Notes: generated by a model not told the origin, from the sequence alone. A stretch of DNA of 64,000 nt from Bacteroidales bacterium (GCA_017633985.1 JAGBOF010000036.1:99936-163935), one strand, 5' to 3'. Positions 16,688-26,739 are shown, counted from the first letter of the stretch. Program-made: numbers and translations.

Positions 16688-17326
16688 CTAATTAAGATGT
16701 ACGCCTATCAAATGCATAAATTCTTCTCTTGTCCGCTGATCTTTCTTAAATGCTCCCGTAAAATCGGATGTGGTTGTAAGGGAATTTTGTTTTTGCACGC
16801 CGCGCATACTCATGCACAAATGCCTTGCCTCTATCACTACGGCAACTCCCAGAGGGTTCAGCGTCTCTTGTATACAGGTCAGAATTTCCCTTGTCATACG
16901 TTCCTGAACCTGCAATCTGCGGGCGAAACAATCCACAACTCTCGGGATTTTGCTCAATCCTACGATCGTGCCGTTAGGAATGTATGCCACATGAGCCTTT
17001 CCGAAAAAAGGCACCAGATGATGCTCGCAAAGGGAATATATTTCTATATCCTTAACGATTACCATCTGTTTGTAATCTTCCTTAAACATGGCACTTTTAA
17101 GTATCTCGGCAGGGTTCATATCGTATCCGTGAGTAAAGAATTGCATGGCCTTGGCAACTCTTTCGGGTGTTTTTAAAAGTCCGTCACGGTTGGGGTCTTC
17201 GCCCACAAGCTGTAATATTTCTTTGTAATGTCCGGCTAATTTTTCTATCGTTCTGGGATTGTAACGTTCAAGTTTCTGATAACCGAACTGCATGTCCTCT
17301 TGGTTGTGTTCACCGTAATCTGTCAT
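16688..17326 (-). CDS. folE: GTP cyclohydrolase I
   Basis: Converts GTP to 7,8-dihydroneopterin triphosphate, the first step of the folate (and queuosine) pathways. The protein has 212 residues. Zinc ligands are present in [10 protein letters not shown] and later in [10 protein letters not shown], and the [22 protein letters not shown] signature is split across residues ~125-146. Length and motifs are typical of the type IA enzyme. No other folate genes adjoin it. Confidence 0.96.
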   Translation of the reverse strand: MTDYGEHNQEDMQFGYQKLERYNPRTIEKLAGHYKEILQLVGEDPNRDGLLKTPERVAKAMQFFTHGYDMNPAEILKSAMFKEDYKQMVIVKDIEIYSLCEHHLVPFFGKAHVAYIPNGTIVGLSKIPRVVDCFARRLQVQERMTREILTCIQETLNPLGVAVVIEARHLCMSMRGVQKQNSLTTTSDFTGAFKKDQRTREEFMHLIGVHLN

Positions 17327-17401
17327 ATTTTCTTATTGTTTTGAAATGGTTAGCAATAAAACATTTTTTATATTTCTAAAAATAATTTGCAAAGATATAA
17401 A

Positions 17402-17432
17402 AAAGGCGGTAGATTTTGCACCTGCCGCCTTT
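17402..17432 (-). terminator. Terminator of the Omp28-family gene
   Basis: AAAGGCGG (17402-17409) pairs with CCGCCTTT (17425-17432). On the minus strand the stem is followed by a T-rich run into TTTTATATC. It lies about 30 bp past the stop of the Omp28-like gene. Confidence 0.8.
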
Positions 17433-17463
17433 AAAAATTCAGTTTATTTATCTAAACCTTGCT

Positions 17464-19386
17464 TTATTTTGCTACGGAGAATTTGTTTACAACCATTCCG
17501 CTGCGTGTGATAACTCTTACATAATACATACCGTTTTCAAGGTTGGATGTGTTGATGTTGATTAGGTTTTCACCGCTCTTTATGTTTTGGTTGCCAAGAT
17601 TGATAACCGTTCTTCCCGTCAAATCAACAACGTTTATAGTTGCATTGTCTGAATTAACTGCATTTAAGCTCAAAGTCATCATATCTTTTGCAGGATTAGG
17701 ATAAACGATTGATTGGAATATGTTGTCATTTACATCAATCAAACTTACTTCGCCTACTTTGAAGTCAGCAGCTTCGCCGCCTGCCCATTCACCTGTAGTG
17801 TTTGAAGCCAAGATATTATCTAATGCGTCATAGATTTTGTAGTTTCCGCTTGTTGCTCCGTCATTTCCTTCATCTACAAGAACGAAACTGTAGCATCCGT
17901 CAGCCAAATCTTCCAAGATAATAGTATCACGCATTATTTTTGAACCTTCATAATGACCGCCTTCTTTCAATACATTGCCTTCAGAGTCTACAACAGTCCA
18001 ACTGATTTGCGAACAATTTTTGTCAGTCTTCAATGTAATCTTTATAGGTGCAGGTCCTGAATTTGCAACTGATCTTGTAATCTTTGCAGTAGATGCTTTA
18101 GCGTCTTCAATTTCAATTCCGTTTATTTTAACTATCTTAACGCTTACGGTATTTGATTTTCCAGATTCAACTTCAATAGGGTTTTCGCAAACAATAGTTG
18201 CTGTTTTGAATAATTCTACAGAACCTTTCCATTCGTAAGTAACAGTACTGTTAGTAGCGGCATTGGTGTATTCCAATTCTACGCTTTCTATTGTAGTAGA
18301 ATGATTGTTTCTTATTGTTACAATAGGAAATGCTGCATTCTTACAAGCTACATCAGGGGTTAATGTAACACCTGTAATGTTTGCTCCTACTCCTTCCATT
18401 TCTGTATAAGAAGGTTCAATGGTCAATCCCGTCCAAATATTCGGTCCTTTAATATTAGGAGCATCTGCATCGTGTCCGTCAGTAATAAATACTACAACGT
18501 CAAGGTCTCCGAAAACAACTTCCGAATGGGAATCATCGGTTTTAATAGTTTCAGGAACGGTATATGTGTATTGTTTTACGATGTAAGTTCCTGCAGGAAT
18601 TGCATAGATTGAGTCATAAGTATAGACGGTATCGTATGTATAAGTAGTGTCGTTATCATCACTGATAACTGTGTCTATTACATTCGTCGTCATTATGGTA
18701 TCGATTCTTGATAGTTTCTTTACCACGTCTTTTGCTATTGTGTCACCCCATTGTCCGGTTATCATGTCTCTTAACATGTGCATGTGGCGGTATTGTCCGT
18801 CAACAATTTGTTCAGGATTTTTATCCATACCGGTCTGTGGTCCCAATATATTGTTCTGCATAAGAAGCACATTAACCAAACTGAAATCCTGTTCCAAATC
18901 TTTAGTGTAATAAACCTTAACGGTAACAGTCATTTCTCTTGTCTGACCGTTGATTTCAGCCTTTGCTGCAATATTAACAGGAGATTCTTCTTTCATTATA
19001 TTACCGCCAACAGCTGCCCATTGACCTCTGTCGTATGCAGTAACCTTTTTAGAATTGTAATTTATTTTTCTGTTAACAGATCCCGAAGGATAACCTTGCA
19101 AATCCGTCTGTCCTTCGATAGCAGAACCGTAAGGTGTTTCGTAAAGTTGTGCAAATCCGCCTGTATGTATATTGATAGGCACTACTCTTCCCGGATATGT
19201 TTTTGCAAAATCCGAAACTCTTTTATGTCCGTCAGGACACCATGTACACAAGTTTCCCGTATACTCTTCTATGACGGCATTACGGGGTTGCACGTCTTTG
19301 CTGATTGCCAACGTATCGGCACCCTCCTGGGCAAAAGCTCCGAATCCGAGAGCCAAACTTGCCACTGCAAATAATAATTTTTTCAT
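17464..19386 (-). CDS. Omp28-related surface protein with T9SS type A sorting domain
   Basis: The protein has 640 residues. A clear signal peptide (MKKLLFAVASLALGFGAFAQ) precedes an Omp28-like domain with the hallmark EEYTGNLCTWCPDGH, a thioredoxin-like CxxC near residue 48. Residues about 215-265 are low-complexity Thr/Asp/Tyr (YTYDTVYTYDS). The C-terminal ~80 residues form a T9SS type A domain (IVYPNPAKDMMTLSL, LENGMYYVRV, ending FSVAK). Omp28 of Porphyromonas is a surface adhesin-type lipoprotein; here export would be by T9SS. It is monocistronic, with its own promoter (19445-19475) and terminator. Confidence 0.85.
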   Translation of the reverse strand: MKKLLFAVASLALGFGAFAQEGADTLAISKDVQPRNAVIEEYTGNLCTWCPDGHKRVSDFAKTYPGRVVPINIHTGGFAQLYETPYGSAIEGQTDLQGYPSGSVNRKINYNSKKVTAYDRGQWAAVGGNIMKEESPVNIAAKAEINGQTREMTVTVKVYYTKDLEQDFSLVNVLLMQNNILGPQTGMDKNPEQIVDGQYRHMHMLRDMITGQWGDTIAKDVVKKLSRIDTIMTTNVIDTVISDDNDTTYTYDTVYTYDSIYAIPAGTYIVKQYTYTVPETIKTDDSHSEVVFGDLDVVVFITDGHDADAPNIKGPNIWTGLTIEPSYTEMEGVGANITGVTLTPDVACKNAAFPIVTIRNNHSTTIESVELEYTNAATNSTVTYEWKGSVELFKTATIVCENPIEVESGKSNTVSVKIVKINGIEIEDAKASTAKITRSVANSGPAPIKITLKTDKNCSQISWTVVDSEGNVLKEGGHYEGSKIMRDTIILEDLADGCYSFVLVDEGNDGATSGNYKIYDALDNILASNTTGEWAGGEAADFKVGEVSLIDVNDNIFQSIVYPNPAKDMMTLSLNAVNSDNATINVVDLTGRTVINLGNQNIKSGENLININTSNLENGMYYVRVITRSGMVVNKFSVAK

Positions 19387-19444
19387 TGTTATTGATATTT
19401 GATTGTTAGTATTAGTCTAATCAACATTTCAGTATAATAGGATG

Positions 19445-19475
19445 CAAAATTAAATAATTATTCTGTATTAGCAAA
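19445..19475 (-). promoter_or_regulatory. Promoter of the Omp28-family gene
   Basis: On the minus strand TTTG (19475-19472), 19 bp, then TAATTTTG (19452-19445), a perfect consensus match. The predicted start site is about 50 nt before the ATG. The -33 box lies just before the 3' end of dxs (19479). Confidence 0.8.
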
Positions 19476-19478
19476 ATT

Positions 19479-21380
19479 TTAATTCAATTTTTTTAAAATT
19501 TCTCTCTTGATACTGTCCTTATCAATCCCGCATATTTCTTTTAATTGTTTAATGCTGCCGTGCTGAATAAATTTATCATCAATGCCCAATACGGTAATAT
19601 GGTTGCTAAATGAGTTTTCCGCTGCAAAATTCGTTACGCTCCAACCGAATCCCCCTGTTTTAACTCCGTCTTCAACCGTTATTATATAATTATATGTATC
19701 AAAAACATGGCATAACATATCTTTGTCCAACGGTTTTAAAAACCTGAAATTATACAATCCGACTTCTTTGTCTTCTTTCTTAAGTTCATTCACCGCATCC
19801 GTACATTCCTTGCCTATTGTTCCTATAAATAATACGGCAACTTGTTTGCCTGCGTATATTTCTTCCGCCTTGCCTACCTCAACTAAAGAAAATTCCTTCC
19901 TCCAATCAGCAACAAAACCGCTGCCGCGCGGATAGCGAATAGCAAAAGGTTTATCAATACTCAACGAAGTGAACATCATATTGCGCATCTCAACCTCATC
20001 TTTAGGTGCCGCAACTATCATATTAGGAATCATATTAAGATAGGACAAGTCAAAAACTCCGTGATGCGTCGCCCCGTCATCACCGACAAGCCCCGCCCTG
20101 TCTATACAAAGCGTTACGGGCAGATTCTGAAGAGCAACATCGTGGATTATTTGGTCGAATGAACGTTGCAAAAACGAAGAATAAACACAGCAAAACGGTC
20201 TTATATTCCTTGTTGCAAACCCCGCTGCCAAAGTAACTGCATGTTCTTCGGCTATACCCACGTCAAAGGTCCGTTCAGGGAAACGTACGTTCATTTCATT
20301 CAAGCAAGAACCCGACAGCATTGCAGGAGTAATTGCCACTATGTTATCATATCTTTCCGCCAATTCAACCAAACTCTTGCCGAAAACTTCCGAAAATTTC
20401 AACGGCTGACCGTTATCTGCCGTCTTTTTCTCTCTTTCTCCCGTTTTGGCATCAAAAACACCGGGTGCATGATATACCGTAGGATTGTTTTCCGCAAGCG
20501 GAAGACCCTTACCCTTTGTCGTAACTATATGCAACAGTTTCGGCCCTTGTATTTTCTTCAATTTCTCTATCGTGGAAATCAACGTAGGCAAATCATGACC
20601 GTCAATAGGTCCGAAATAACGTATATGCAGTGCCTCAAAGAAGTTGCTCTGACCCGCAAACAGGTTTTTAAAGAAAAGAAGTATTGAACGAAAAAACGTA
20701 CGGTGCTTGTTGTATTCGTCTTTATTGCCTCCGAGCGCATTCCATATCTGATTCTTTACCTTATTGTATTTGGCAGAAGAAGTGATATTGGTAAAATATT
20801 GGCTCATCGCCCCCACGCGTTTGTCAATACTGATACCGTTGTCATTAAGTATAACAAGCAAATTGGCAGACGTACTTCCCGCATGGTTCAACGCCTCAAA
20901 CGCCATCCCGCCCGTCATACTACCGTCACCTATTACCGCAATGTGAAAATTTTTGTCATTCCCCGCTATCTTATCCGCCAAAGCCATGGCCAACGATGCC
21001 GAAACCGATGTGGAAGCATGCCCCGTACCGAAATTATCATATATGCTTTCACTTCTTTTGGGGAATCCGCTTAAACCGCCAAGCTTCCTTATCTGTTTAA
21101 ATTGTTCTTTCCTGCCCGTAAGCACCTTATGTGCGTAAGCCTGATGTCCTACGTCAAAAACCAAAGTATCTTCTGGTACATTAAAAAGATAATGCAAAGC
21201 AACTATGAGTTCAACCGTTCCTAAAGACGAGGCTAAATGTCCCGGGTTTTCGCTTAATACATTAATTATATATTGTCTTAATTCACCGCAAAGTGTCTTT
21301 AATCCGTCAATATCCAGTTTCTTTACGTCCTGCGGTGAATTAATTTTATCTAATACATTGTATTTAAAAGTATCTTCCAT
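19479..21380 (-). CDS. dxs: 1-deoxy-D-xylulose-5-phosphate synthase
   Basis: A thiamine diphosphate enzyme joining pyruvate and glyceraldehyde 3-phosphate, the first step of the MEP isoprenoid pathway (with ispG at 40.6 kb). The protein has 633 residues from the chosen start at 21380. An upstream in-frame start at 21416 would lie within the -7 box TAACTTTG (21421-21414), so it is unlikely to be transcribed. The ThDP motif GDGSMTGGMAFEALN, the HLASSLGTVEL histidine region and the catalytic Glu in EEHAVTLAAG are present. DRAGLVGDDGATHHG is also typical. Confidence 0.97.
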   Translation of the reverse strand: MEDTFKYNVLDKINSPQDVKKLDIDGLKTLCGELRQYIINVLSENPGHLASSLGTVELIVALHYLFNVPEDTLVFDVGHQAYAHKVLTGRKEQFKQIRKLGGLSGFPKRSESIYDNFGTGHASTSVSASLAMALADKIAGNDKNFHIAVIGDGSMTGGMAFEALNHAGSTSANLLVILNDNGISIDKRVGAMSQYFTNITSSAKYNKVKNQIWNALGGNKDEYNKHRTFFRSILLFFKNLFAGQSNFFEALHIRYFGPIDGHDLPTLISTIEKLKKIQGPKLLHIVTTKGKGLPLAENNPTVYHAPGVFDAKTGEREKKTADNGQPLKFSEVFGKSLVELAERYDNIVAITPAMLSGSCLNEMNVRFPERTFDVGIAEEHAVTLAAGFATRNIRPFCCVYSSFLQRSFDQIIHDVALQNLPVTLCIDRAGLVGDDGATHHGVFDLSYLNMIPNMIVAAPKDEVEMRNMMFTSLSIDKPFAIRYPRGSGFVADWRKEFSLVEVGKAEEIYAGKQVAVLFIGTIGKECTDAVNELKKEDKEVGLYNFRFLKPLDKDMLCHVFDTYNYIITVEDGVKTGGFGWSVTNFAAENSFSNHITVLGIDDKFIQHGSIKQLKEICGIDKDSIKREILKKLN

Positions 21381-21540
21381 TGTAAAATCTTTCAATTTCT
21401 CAAAAAGAAAATGCAAAGTTACGGAAAATTATAAAGAATTCCCTATACAGCGATATTTTATTGCCCAAAAGCCATTTTTAAGACCGTTTTTGGGACTTTT
21501 GTTAGCATCTGTTTTCCACACAATTACATAAGCGTAAATT

Positions 21541-21626
21541 TTTAAGGCGTAAAAATTTTTTAATCACGCAGAATATTTTTTTAATCACGCAGAATAATTT
21601 TTTAAAACGGCGTCTTATTTTTGCGG
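21541..21626. repeat. 21-bp modular array 4 (order A'-D-D-A')
   Basis: Centres are 21547 (AAGGCGT), 21568 and 21589 (AATCACGCAG twice in direct orientation) and 21610 (ACGGCGT), 21 bp apart. The right edge CTTATTTTTGCGG matches that of array 1. A set of T tracts at roughly 10-12-bp spacing (21467-21515) flanks it on the left. The array lies between dxs (5' side) and mazG (3' side). Confidence 0.88.
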
Positions 21627-21641
21627 CTTTATGTTCTGTGG

Positions 21642-22442
21642 CTATAAAACCTTTTCTTTCTGCTTTGCCTCCTGCCAAAGTTCTTCCATTTCGTCGGTAT
21701 TCATATCCTGTAAAGGCTTACCGTTTTCCTTGGCTTTGGTCTCCATGTATTCAAACCTTCTTTTGAACTTACGGTTGGTCATTTCCAATGCCGTATCGGG
21801 ATTAACGTCTATAAAACGTGCGTAATTAATCAACGAAAACAACACATCGCCGAATTCAAGTTCCGTATTCTTTGCTCCGCCTGCCTTGTTTTCTTCTTCT
21901 TTCAACTCCCCTATTTCTTCTTCCACCTTTTTCCAAACATCTTCTTTGCTTTTCCAATCAAAACCTATCCCTTTGGCTTTATCCTGAAGACGGTAGGCTT
22001 TTATCAAAGACGGCAGCGTCTGCGGAACTCCCGCAAATGTCGAACGGTTACCCTCTTTGAGTTTAATACGTTCCCAATTCTTTTCCACATCCTGCGCTGT
22101 CAAGTTAAGATCTTTATTGAACACATGCGGATGTCGGCGGATTAATTTCTCGGAAAGTGAATCCAAAACGTCGGTTATATCGAATTTTCCTTTTTCTTTA
22201 CCTATCAATGCATAGAAAACGACATGCATCATCACGTCGCCGAGTTCTTTTTTTATGTCCTCGTCATTTCTGTCAAGTATTGCCTGCGAGAGTTCGTATA
22301 ATTCCTCAATTGTAAGGGTTCTCAAACTGTCATTTGTCTGTGCGTTGTCCCACGGGCATTCCGTCCTGACTTGTTCCATCAATGAAAGCATACGGTCGAA
22401 TGCCAATACTTCTTTTTTATGTTTTATTTCAATATCGGGCAT
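21642..22442 (-). CDS. mazG: Nucleoside triphosphate pyrophosphohydrolase MazG
   Basis: Hydrolyses NTPs/dNTPs to NMP and PPi, as house-cleaning or in stress response. The 266-residue length fits the two-domain MazG. The first domain shows CPWDNAQT, EELYEL and ELGDVMMHVVF; the second shows EEEIGELKEE and EFGDVLFSLINYAR. These Glu/Asp clusters bind Mg2+. The bridging VQKNWERIKLKEG-like segment is at residues ~120-135. No toxin-antitoxin partner (mazEF) is nearby. Confidence 0.94.
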   Translation of the reverse strand: MPDIEIKHKKEVLAFDRMLSLMEQVRTECPWDNAQTNDSLRTLTIEELYELSQAILDRNDEDIKKELGDVMMHVVFYALIGKEKGKFDITDVLDSLSEKLIRRHPHVFNKDLNLTAQDVEKNWERIKLKEGNRSTFAGVPQTLPSLIKAYRLQDKAKGIGFDWKSKEDVWKKVEEEIGELKEEENKAGGAKNTELEFGDVLFSLINYARFIDVNPDTALEMTNRKFKRRFEYMETKAKENGKPLQDMNTDEMEELWQEAKQKEKVL

Positions 22443-22519
22443 AATTATTTGCTGTTAATACAATATTTATTACGGTGTTGATTGCTTTTAATTGCGGGTC
22501 TAAACTTACGTTTCAACCT

Positions 22520-23572
22520 TCAGGTATTATCGCTTTGCGTCCATTTGTTAGCCGTTTCGGCAATCTTTAAAGTATCCTGCTGTTTCATACATTTGAAATG
22601 CACGTGCGGACATTTTTTATAGCCCAATTTGCTGCACGGACGGCATTTCAATCCCTTGACTTCATATATAACGCTCTGGCAATTGCAATCTTTTTCAGGC
22701 AAATAAGGATACATACCGAATTCAGGGACTGTATTGCCCCACAAACTGATGATGTTTTTCTTCCTTGCCGCTGCTATGTGCATTAGTCCCGTATCTGCGG
22801 TTATTATTCCCGATGATGTGTCAATCAATGCCGCCGTTTGTGTCAGTGAATAGGCTCCGCAACCGTTAAAAACACGCGATCCTATGGCGTTTTCCACTTT
22901 ATTGGCTTTTATCTTGTCGTTTATATCGCCCAAAAGCAGGATATTGCCCTCCAATTTCTCGCAAATTGCGATTATTATATCGGTAGGAATTTGTTTGGTT
23001 ACGTGTTTGGCTCCCACAGCTATTGCAATATACCCGTCTTGAAACGATAAAGGCAATGCATCAGGCGATATATAATCCTCATCCTGCAAAAAGAAATCCA
23101 AACCCCGCCCGTCGTTTCTGACATCAAGTCTTTTTACGGCGTCAAAATAGCGGTCCACAATATGCACATCGGGCATTACATTCTTTTTTGTGCGGACATA
23201 AAGCCATTTCTTGAAGTTTAATTTATCGAAAGTGCCGTGCGGTTTGCGCAAAGCAAGCAAAATACGTTTGCTTCTCAAGTTTTTATGCAAATCAACGACG
23301 AAATCAAAATTTTCTTTCTTCAATTCCTTTATCAAAGTATGCAATCCGACCGCCTTATTATACACATGGATTCTGTCTATATAAGGATTGTTTTCCAAAA
23401 TGGATGTATTCTGCTGTTTGGTCAGGAAATGAATTTCGCAGTCTTTGTATTTACTTTTCAAACACCGCACTACGGGAGTGGTAAGTACGATGTCACCTAT
23501 GGAGGAAAACCTTATAACAAGTATTTTCTTCAAGGGTGTGTCGTCTTCGGTTTGTTCGCTTGTATCTTCCAT
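22520..23572 (-). CDS. Glycosyltransferase family 9 (heptosyltransferase-like)
   Basis: The protein has 350 residues and resembles ADP-heptose:LPS heptosyltransferases. It begins with ILVIRFSSIGDIVLTTPVV, the GT9 N-terminal Rossmann signature, and has the donor-site motif TADTGLMHIAAA near residue 265. A cysteine-rich segment near the C-terminus (CNCQS, CRPCSKLGYKKCPH) is common in Bacteroidota members and may bind a metal. The likely role is sugar addition to the LPS core. A -7 box TACCTTTG lies at 23603-23596 on the minus strand. No other LPS genes adjoin it. Confidence 0.88.
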   Translation of the reverse strand: MEDTSEQTEDDTPLKKILVIRFSSIGDIVLTTPVVRCLKSKYKDCEIHFLTKQQNTSILENNPYIDRIHVYNKAVGLHTLIKELKKENFDFVVDLHKNLRSKRILLALRKPHGTFDKLNFKKWLYVRTKKNVMPDVHIVDRYFDAVKRLDVRNDGRGLDFFLQDEDYISPDALPLSFQDGYIAIAVGAKHVTKQIPTDIIIAICEKLEGNILLLGDINDKIKANKVENAIGSRVFNGCGAYSLTQTAALIDTSSGIITADTGLMHIAAARKKNIISLWGNTVPEFGMYPYLPEKDCNCQSVIYEVKGLKCRPCSKLGYKKCPHVHFKCMKQQDTLKIAETANKWTQSDNT

Positions 23573-23782
23573 TATTTAATGTTATTAATTTTTTGCAAAG
23601 GTACAACTAAATTTTGAATTAGAACATTTTGTAAATAATAAAAAGCAAATTATGCGGCAAGAAGAACAACACGGTACACGCAGGAATGTGATAAATTGCA
23701 AATCCGCTCTTACTGTTACGGAAATAAATCGTATATTTGCAAAATATTTCGGATTTATATCACAAATAATTGCAACAACCCT

Positions 23783-24427
23783 ATGATAAAACAATTTGTA
23801 TTCAATCATTTTCAAGTTAATACGTTTGTTCTTTACGATAAAACGGGACAATGCGTAATTATTGACGCAGGTTGTAACGAACAAACGGAAAAACAAGAGC
23901 TTTTTTCGTTTATAGAAAGCAATAATCTGTCGGTTAAAAAACTTCTTTTGACTCATGCCCATCTCGATCACTTCTGCGGCATGGCGGATTTGGCAAGAAA
24001 ATACAATATCCCTATAACAATGCATGAAAACGGCAAGAAAATTTTCCATATCTTCACGCTTCAAGCCCAAGGTATGAACTTCCAGCCCGTTGATATGACC
24101 GATGTGGCGTTTGAATACATTAATTACGGAAAAGAAATCTCTTTCGGAGACAACTACACACTGAAAACATTAAATGCAAGCGGACATTGCCCGGGTTCAA
24201 TTGCCTATTATTCCCCTTCGGACAATGCAGTATTTGTCGGAGATGCCGTTTTCCGTCAAACAATAGGCAGAACGGATCTTTTCGGAGGCGATTTGGACGA
24301 ACTTGTGGACAACATAAACAACAATATCATGACCTTACCGCTTGATACCGTCATCCTGTGCGGACACGGCCCGCAAACAGACGTAGAATACGAACGGTCA
24401 AACAATCCTTATATCCAACAATATTGA
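23783..24427 (+). CDS. MBL-fold metallo-hydrolase (glyoxalase II-like)
   Basis: The protein has 214 residues. The start at 23783 is preferred to an earlier in-frame start because the latter lies upstream of the -7 box TATATTTG (23732-23739). The metal-binding motif THAHLDHFCG (near residue 58), ASGHCPGSIAYY, FVGDAVFR and the final GHGP all fit a binuclear metallo-beta-lactamase hydrolase. The substrate is not determined; glyoxalase II-like or sulfur-metabolism roles are possible. It is transcribed divergently from the GT9 gene, and the next gene starts 14 bp after its stop. Confidence 0.9.
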   Translation: MIKQFVFNHFQVNTFVLYDKTGQCVIIDAGCNEQTEKQELFSFIESNNLSVKKLLLTHAHLDHFCGMADLARKYNIPITMHENGKKIFHIFTLQAQGMNFQPVDMTDVAFEYINYGKEISFGDNYTLKTLNASGHCPGSIAYYSPSDNAVFVGDAVFRQTIGRTDLFGGDLDELVDNINNNIMTLPLDTVILCGHGPQTDVEYERSNNPYIQQY

Positions 24428-24441
24428 TTTTATCCTTAATT

Positions 24442-25059
24442 ATGAAAAAATTACTCATCTTAACGGCATTAATATCCGCTTTTATAACCGCACAGTCGCA
24501 GGAATTCAAAGCCGGAATACTTGCAGGAGCAAGCATATCGCAGGTTGACGGTGACGGTATGGGAGGTTTTCACTTTATAGGACCGCAAGGCGGCCTTTTT
24601 ATCAACAGGCAAATAGGCAGACAGTCGGCTTTGCAGGGCGAATTGCTGTATGTATTCAAAGGAAGCGGAATTGAAAGCAAACCCGAGACTGATTTCAGGG
24701 TTGAAATAACGGCATCCTACGTTGATTTGGCACTTTATTACAAGTATCTGTATTCCGACAGAATCAATATCAAGATAGGTTTGACTCCTTCGGTGCTTAT
24801 TTCGCATAAAGAAACCTTTGCGGGATTGGAACAGACCGAATATCCCGAATACCGCAAATGGGGATTGAATTTTTCAGTCGGCGGGGAATATTATTTCAGC
24901 GATCATTGGTTTTTGGCTGCGGATTGGAACTACTCTTTGCTGTCTTTACGAAGCGGAAAAGCTATGGTAAGCAGTTATGACGCCCTTTTCTTCCGTTTGA
25001 TATGGGAAGACGGAGAATTTTATAATTATCTGAAATTTTCCTTGGGCTATAAATTTTAA
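24442..25059 (+). CDS. Outer-membrane beta-barrel protein, PorT-like family
   Basis: The protein has 205 residues with a signal peptide (MKKLLILTALISAFITAQSQ). The mature part alternates hydrophobic and polar residues and ends in aromatic YKF, as expected of an eight-stranded barrel. The segment AGASISQVDGDGMGGFHFIG is typical of the PorT/OMP_b-brl family in Bacteroidota, some of which serve T9SS. I cannot tell whether this is the true PorT. It follows the MBL hydrolase by 14 bp and is probably co-transcribed. Confidence 0.8.
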   Translation: MKKLLILTALISAFITAQSQEFKAGILAGASISQVDGDGMGGFHFIGPQGGLFINRQIGRQSALQGELLYVFKGSGIESKPETDFRVEITASYVDLALYYKYLYSDRINIKIGLTPSVLISHKETFAGLEQTEYPEYRKWGLNFSVGGEYYFSDHWFLAADWNYSLLSLRSGKAMVSSYDALFFRLIWEDGEFYNYLKFSLGYKF

Positions 25060-25077
25060 CCCTGACGGTATCCTCTG

Positions 25078-25139
25078 TTTTTAACTGCAAAAAAGGAGTT
25101 TTTAAGGCATCATTTCAGGCAGTTTTCAGGGCAAAAAAA
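25078..25139. repeat. Phased A/T tracts next to array 5
   Basis: T and A runs of 3-7 bases are centred near 25080, 25092, 25101, 25114, 25125 and 25136, averaging about 11 bp. This predicts intrinsic curvature. It lies about 45 bp left of array 5, in the 363-bp gap before the M64 peptidase gene. Confidence 0.55.
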
Positions 25140-25185
25140 TCCGCCTGAATATACATGTGATTTTCATCAAGTTACAAAACGCAAA

Positions 25186-25270
25186 AATAATCACGCAGAA
25201 TAATTTACTAATCTGCGTGATTATTTCACTGATCAGCCTGATTATTTTGGCGGGAAGGCGTCTTATTTTC
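25186..25270. repeat. 21-bp modular array 5 (order D-D'-C-A')
   Basis: Centres are 25195 (AATCACGCAGA), 25216 (AATCTGCGTGATT), 25237 (GATCAGCCTGATT) and 25258 (AAGGCGT), 21 bp apart. D and D' form a 14-bp inverted repeat (25186-25199 with 25212-25225). The left edge GCAAAAATAA mirrors the right edges of arrays 1 and 4. The part 25224-25266 is strikingly similar to coding sequence in aroA (46618-46660). Confidence 0.88.
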
Positions 25271-25422
25271 ACAAAGTGCTTTTTTTAGGCAAAATTCCGT
25301 CACAAAAATGTATTAATCCGATACGCAGGTTAATTAATATGAGGCAGCATAAAAGTTTTATTATTGATGATTGCATACAAGTAATGATAAATTTGCTTAT
25401 CTTTGCAGAAAAATTCGGTAAT

Positions 25423-26712
25423 ATGAAAAATATAAAGATTATTGTGCTTGCAGCATTAAGTATTTTGCCTTTTTTGTCTTACGGACAGTGGGATAAATAT
25501 TTTGAGAATAAGGGTTTGAGGATTGATTACTCTCATTCGGGCCGTCAGGGTGTGGATTATTTCACTATTAATCAGATGAAAGAAATTCCTTACTATTCAG
25601 GCAGCCGTAAAAACCTTATTGACCGAACGGATAACGGCGCTTACTTGATCAGTTTGTACGAAAAAGACTCACAGAAATTGATTTTTTCCAAAGGAGTATC
25701 GTCTTTGTTCAACGAATGGCTTTCAATGGATGAAGCAACCAAGATGTGCGGCAATTTCGAAGAGGTGATAACCGTTCCTTGTCCCAAAGAAGACATTCAG
25801 GTTGAGATAGCATTCTCGGTAAGAGACAGTGTCAATAATTTTAAAGAAGTGGCACGTTATGAAATAGACAAAAACGAAATACGTCCTATAGATTTCTTTT
25901 TCAAAAAAGCCAAACCGTCAAAACCTCATCTGATAAAACTGAACGAAACAGGCAGAACGGTTGACAAACGTGTGGATTTGGTTTTGATTCCAGTAGGTTA
26001 CACTGAAGAAGACAAAGAAAAAATGATGCGGGATTTGGAGAAAATGGCTGGATATATGTTTTCCGAAGAACCTTACAAGAGTTTGAAAGACAAAATAGAG
26101 ATAACGGCAGTGGAAAGATACGCCAAAGAAAGCGGAATAGGCGGTTTGAAAGACTCTGAAGTAAAAAACAGCGATTTGGGTGTGGAATATAATACCTTCG
26201 GATCGCCGCGTTATATAATGACACGCAATTTGTGGGAATTATATGACGTTGTGGATTTGGTGCCTTGCGATGCCATTATCATGGTTTGTAACAGCGATAC
26301 GTACGGAGGCGGAGGCATCTATAATTATTATGCAACCTGTTACATGGGAGATAGGAGTAAAGAGGTTATAGTGCATGAATTTTCCCACAGTTTTGCAGGT
26401 CTTGGCGATGAATACTCTGAAAATGATTCACAGGCGGGAATGTCTTCCGTGAAAGCGGAACCTTACGAAGACAATATCACGACTTTGGTGGATTTTTCAA
26501 AGAAATGGGGCTATATGATGGATAAAGACACCCCTGTCCCTACGCCTCAAACCAAGGAATACGAAAACAAAGTCGGTGTTTTCGAAGGTGCAAGTTATAT
26601 TTCAAAAGGATTCTACCGTCCTTATCAGCATTGCATGATGCGGGACTTGACTCCGTTTTGTCCTGTCTGCACCAAATCAATCCAGAATATGGTAAACCTT
26701 TATTGCGAATAG
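25423..26712 (+). CDS. IgA peptidase M64 family metallopeptidase, secreted
   Basis: The protein has 429 residues. The start at 25423 gives a good signal peptide (MKNIKIIVLAALSILPFLSYGQ), and a -7 box TATCTTTG lies at 25398-25405; the longer open frame upstream overlaps the promoter. The zinc site is in VHEFSHSFAGLGDEY (HExxH) near residue 325. A cysteine pair CPVC is near the C-terminus. M64 includes the Clostridium ramosum IgA peptidase, but most Bacteroidota members have unknown substrates; cleavage of host IgA is only a possibility. No T9SS domain is visible, so it is likely periplasmic or surface-anchored otherwise. Confidence 0.85.
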   Translation: MKNIKIIVLAALSILPFLSYGQWDKYFENKGLRIDYSHSGRQGVDYFTINQMKEIPYYSGSRKNLIDRTDNGAYLISLYEKDSQKLIFSKGVSSLFNEWLSMDEATKMCGNFEEVITVPCPKEDIQVEIAFSVRDSVNNFKEVARYEIDKNEIRPIDFFFKKAKPSKPHLIKLNETGRTVDKRVDLVLIPVGYTEEDKEKMMRDLEKMAGYMFSEEPYKSLKDKIEITAVERYAKESGIGGLKDSEVKNSDLGVEYNTFGSPRYIMTRNLWELYDVVDLVPCDAIIMVCNSDTYGGGGIYNYYATCYMGDRSKEVIVHEFSHSFAGLGDEYSENDSQAGMSSVKAEPYEDNITTLVDFSKKWGYMMDKDTPVPTPQTKEYENKVGVFEGASYISKGFYRPYQHCMMRDLTPFCPVCTKSIQNMVNLYCE

Positions 26713-26739
26713 TTGTTAATACAAAATAATTATAAAACA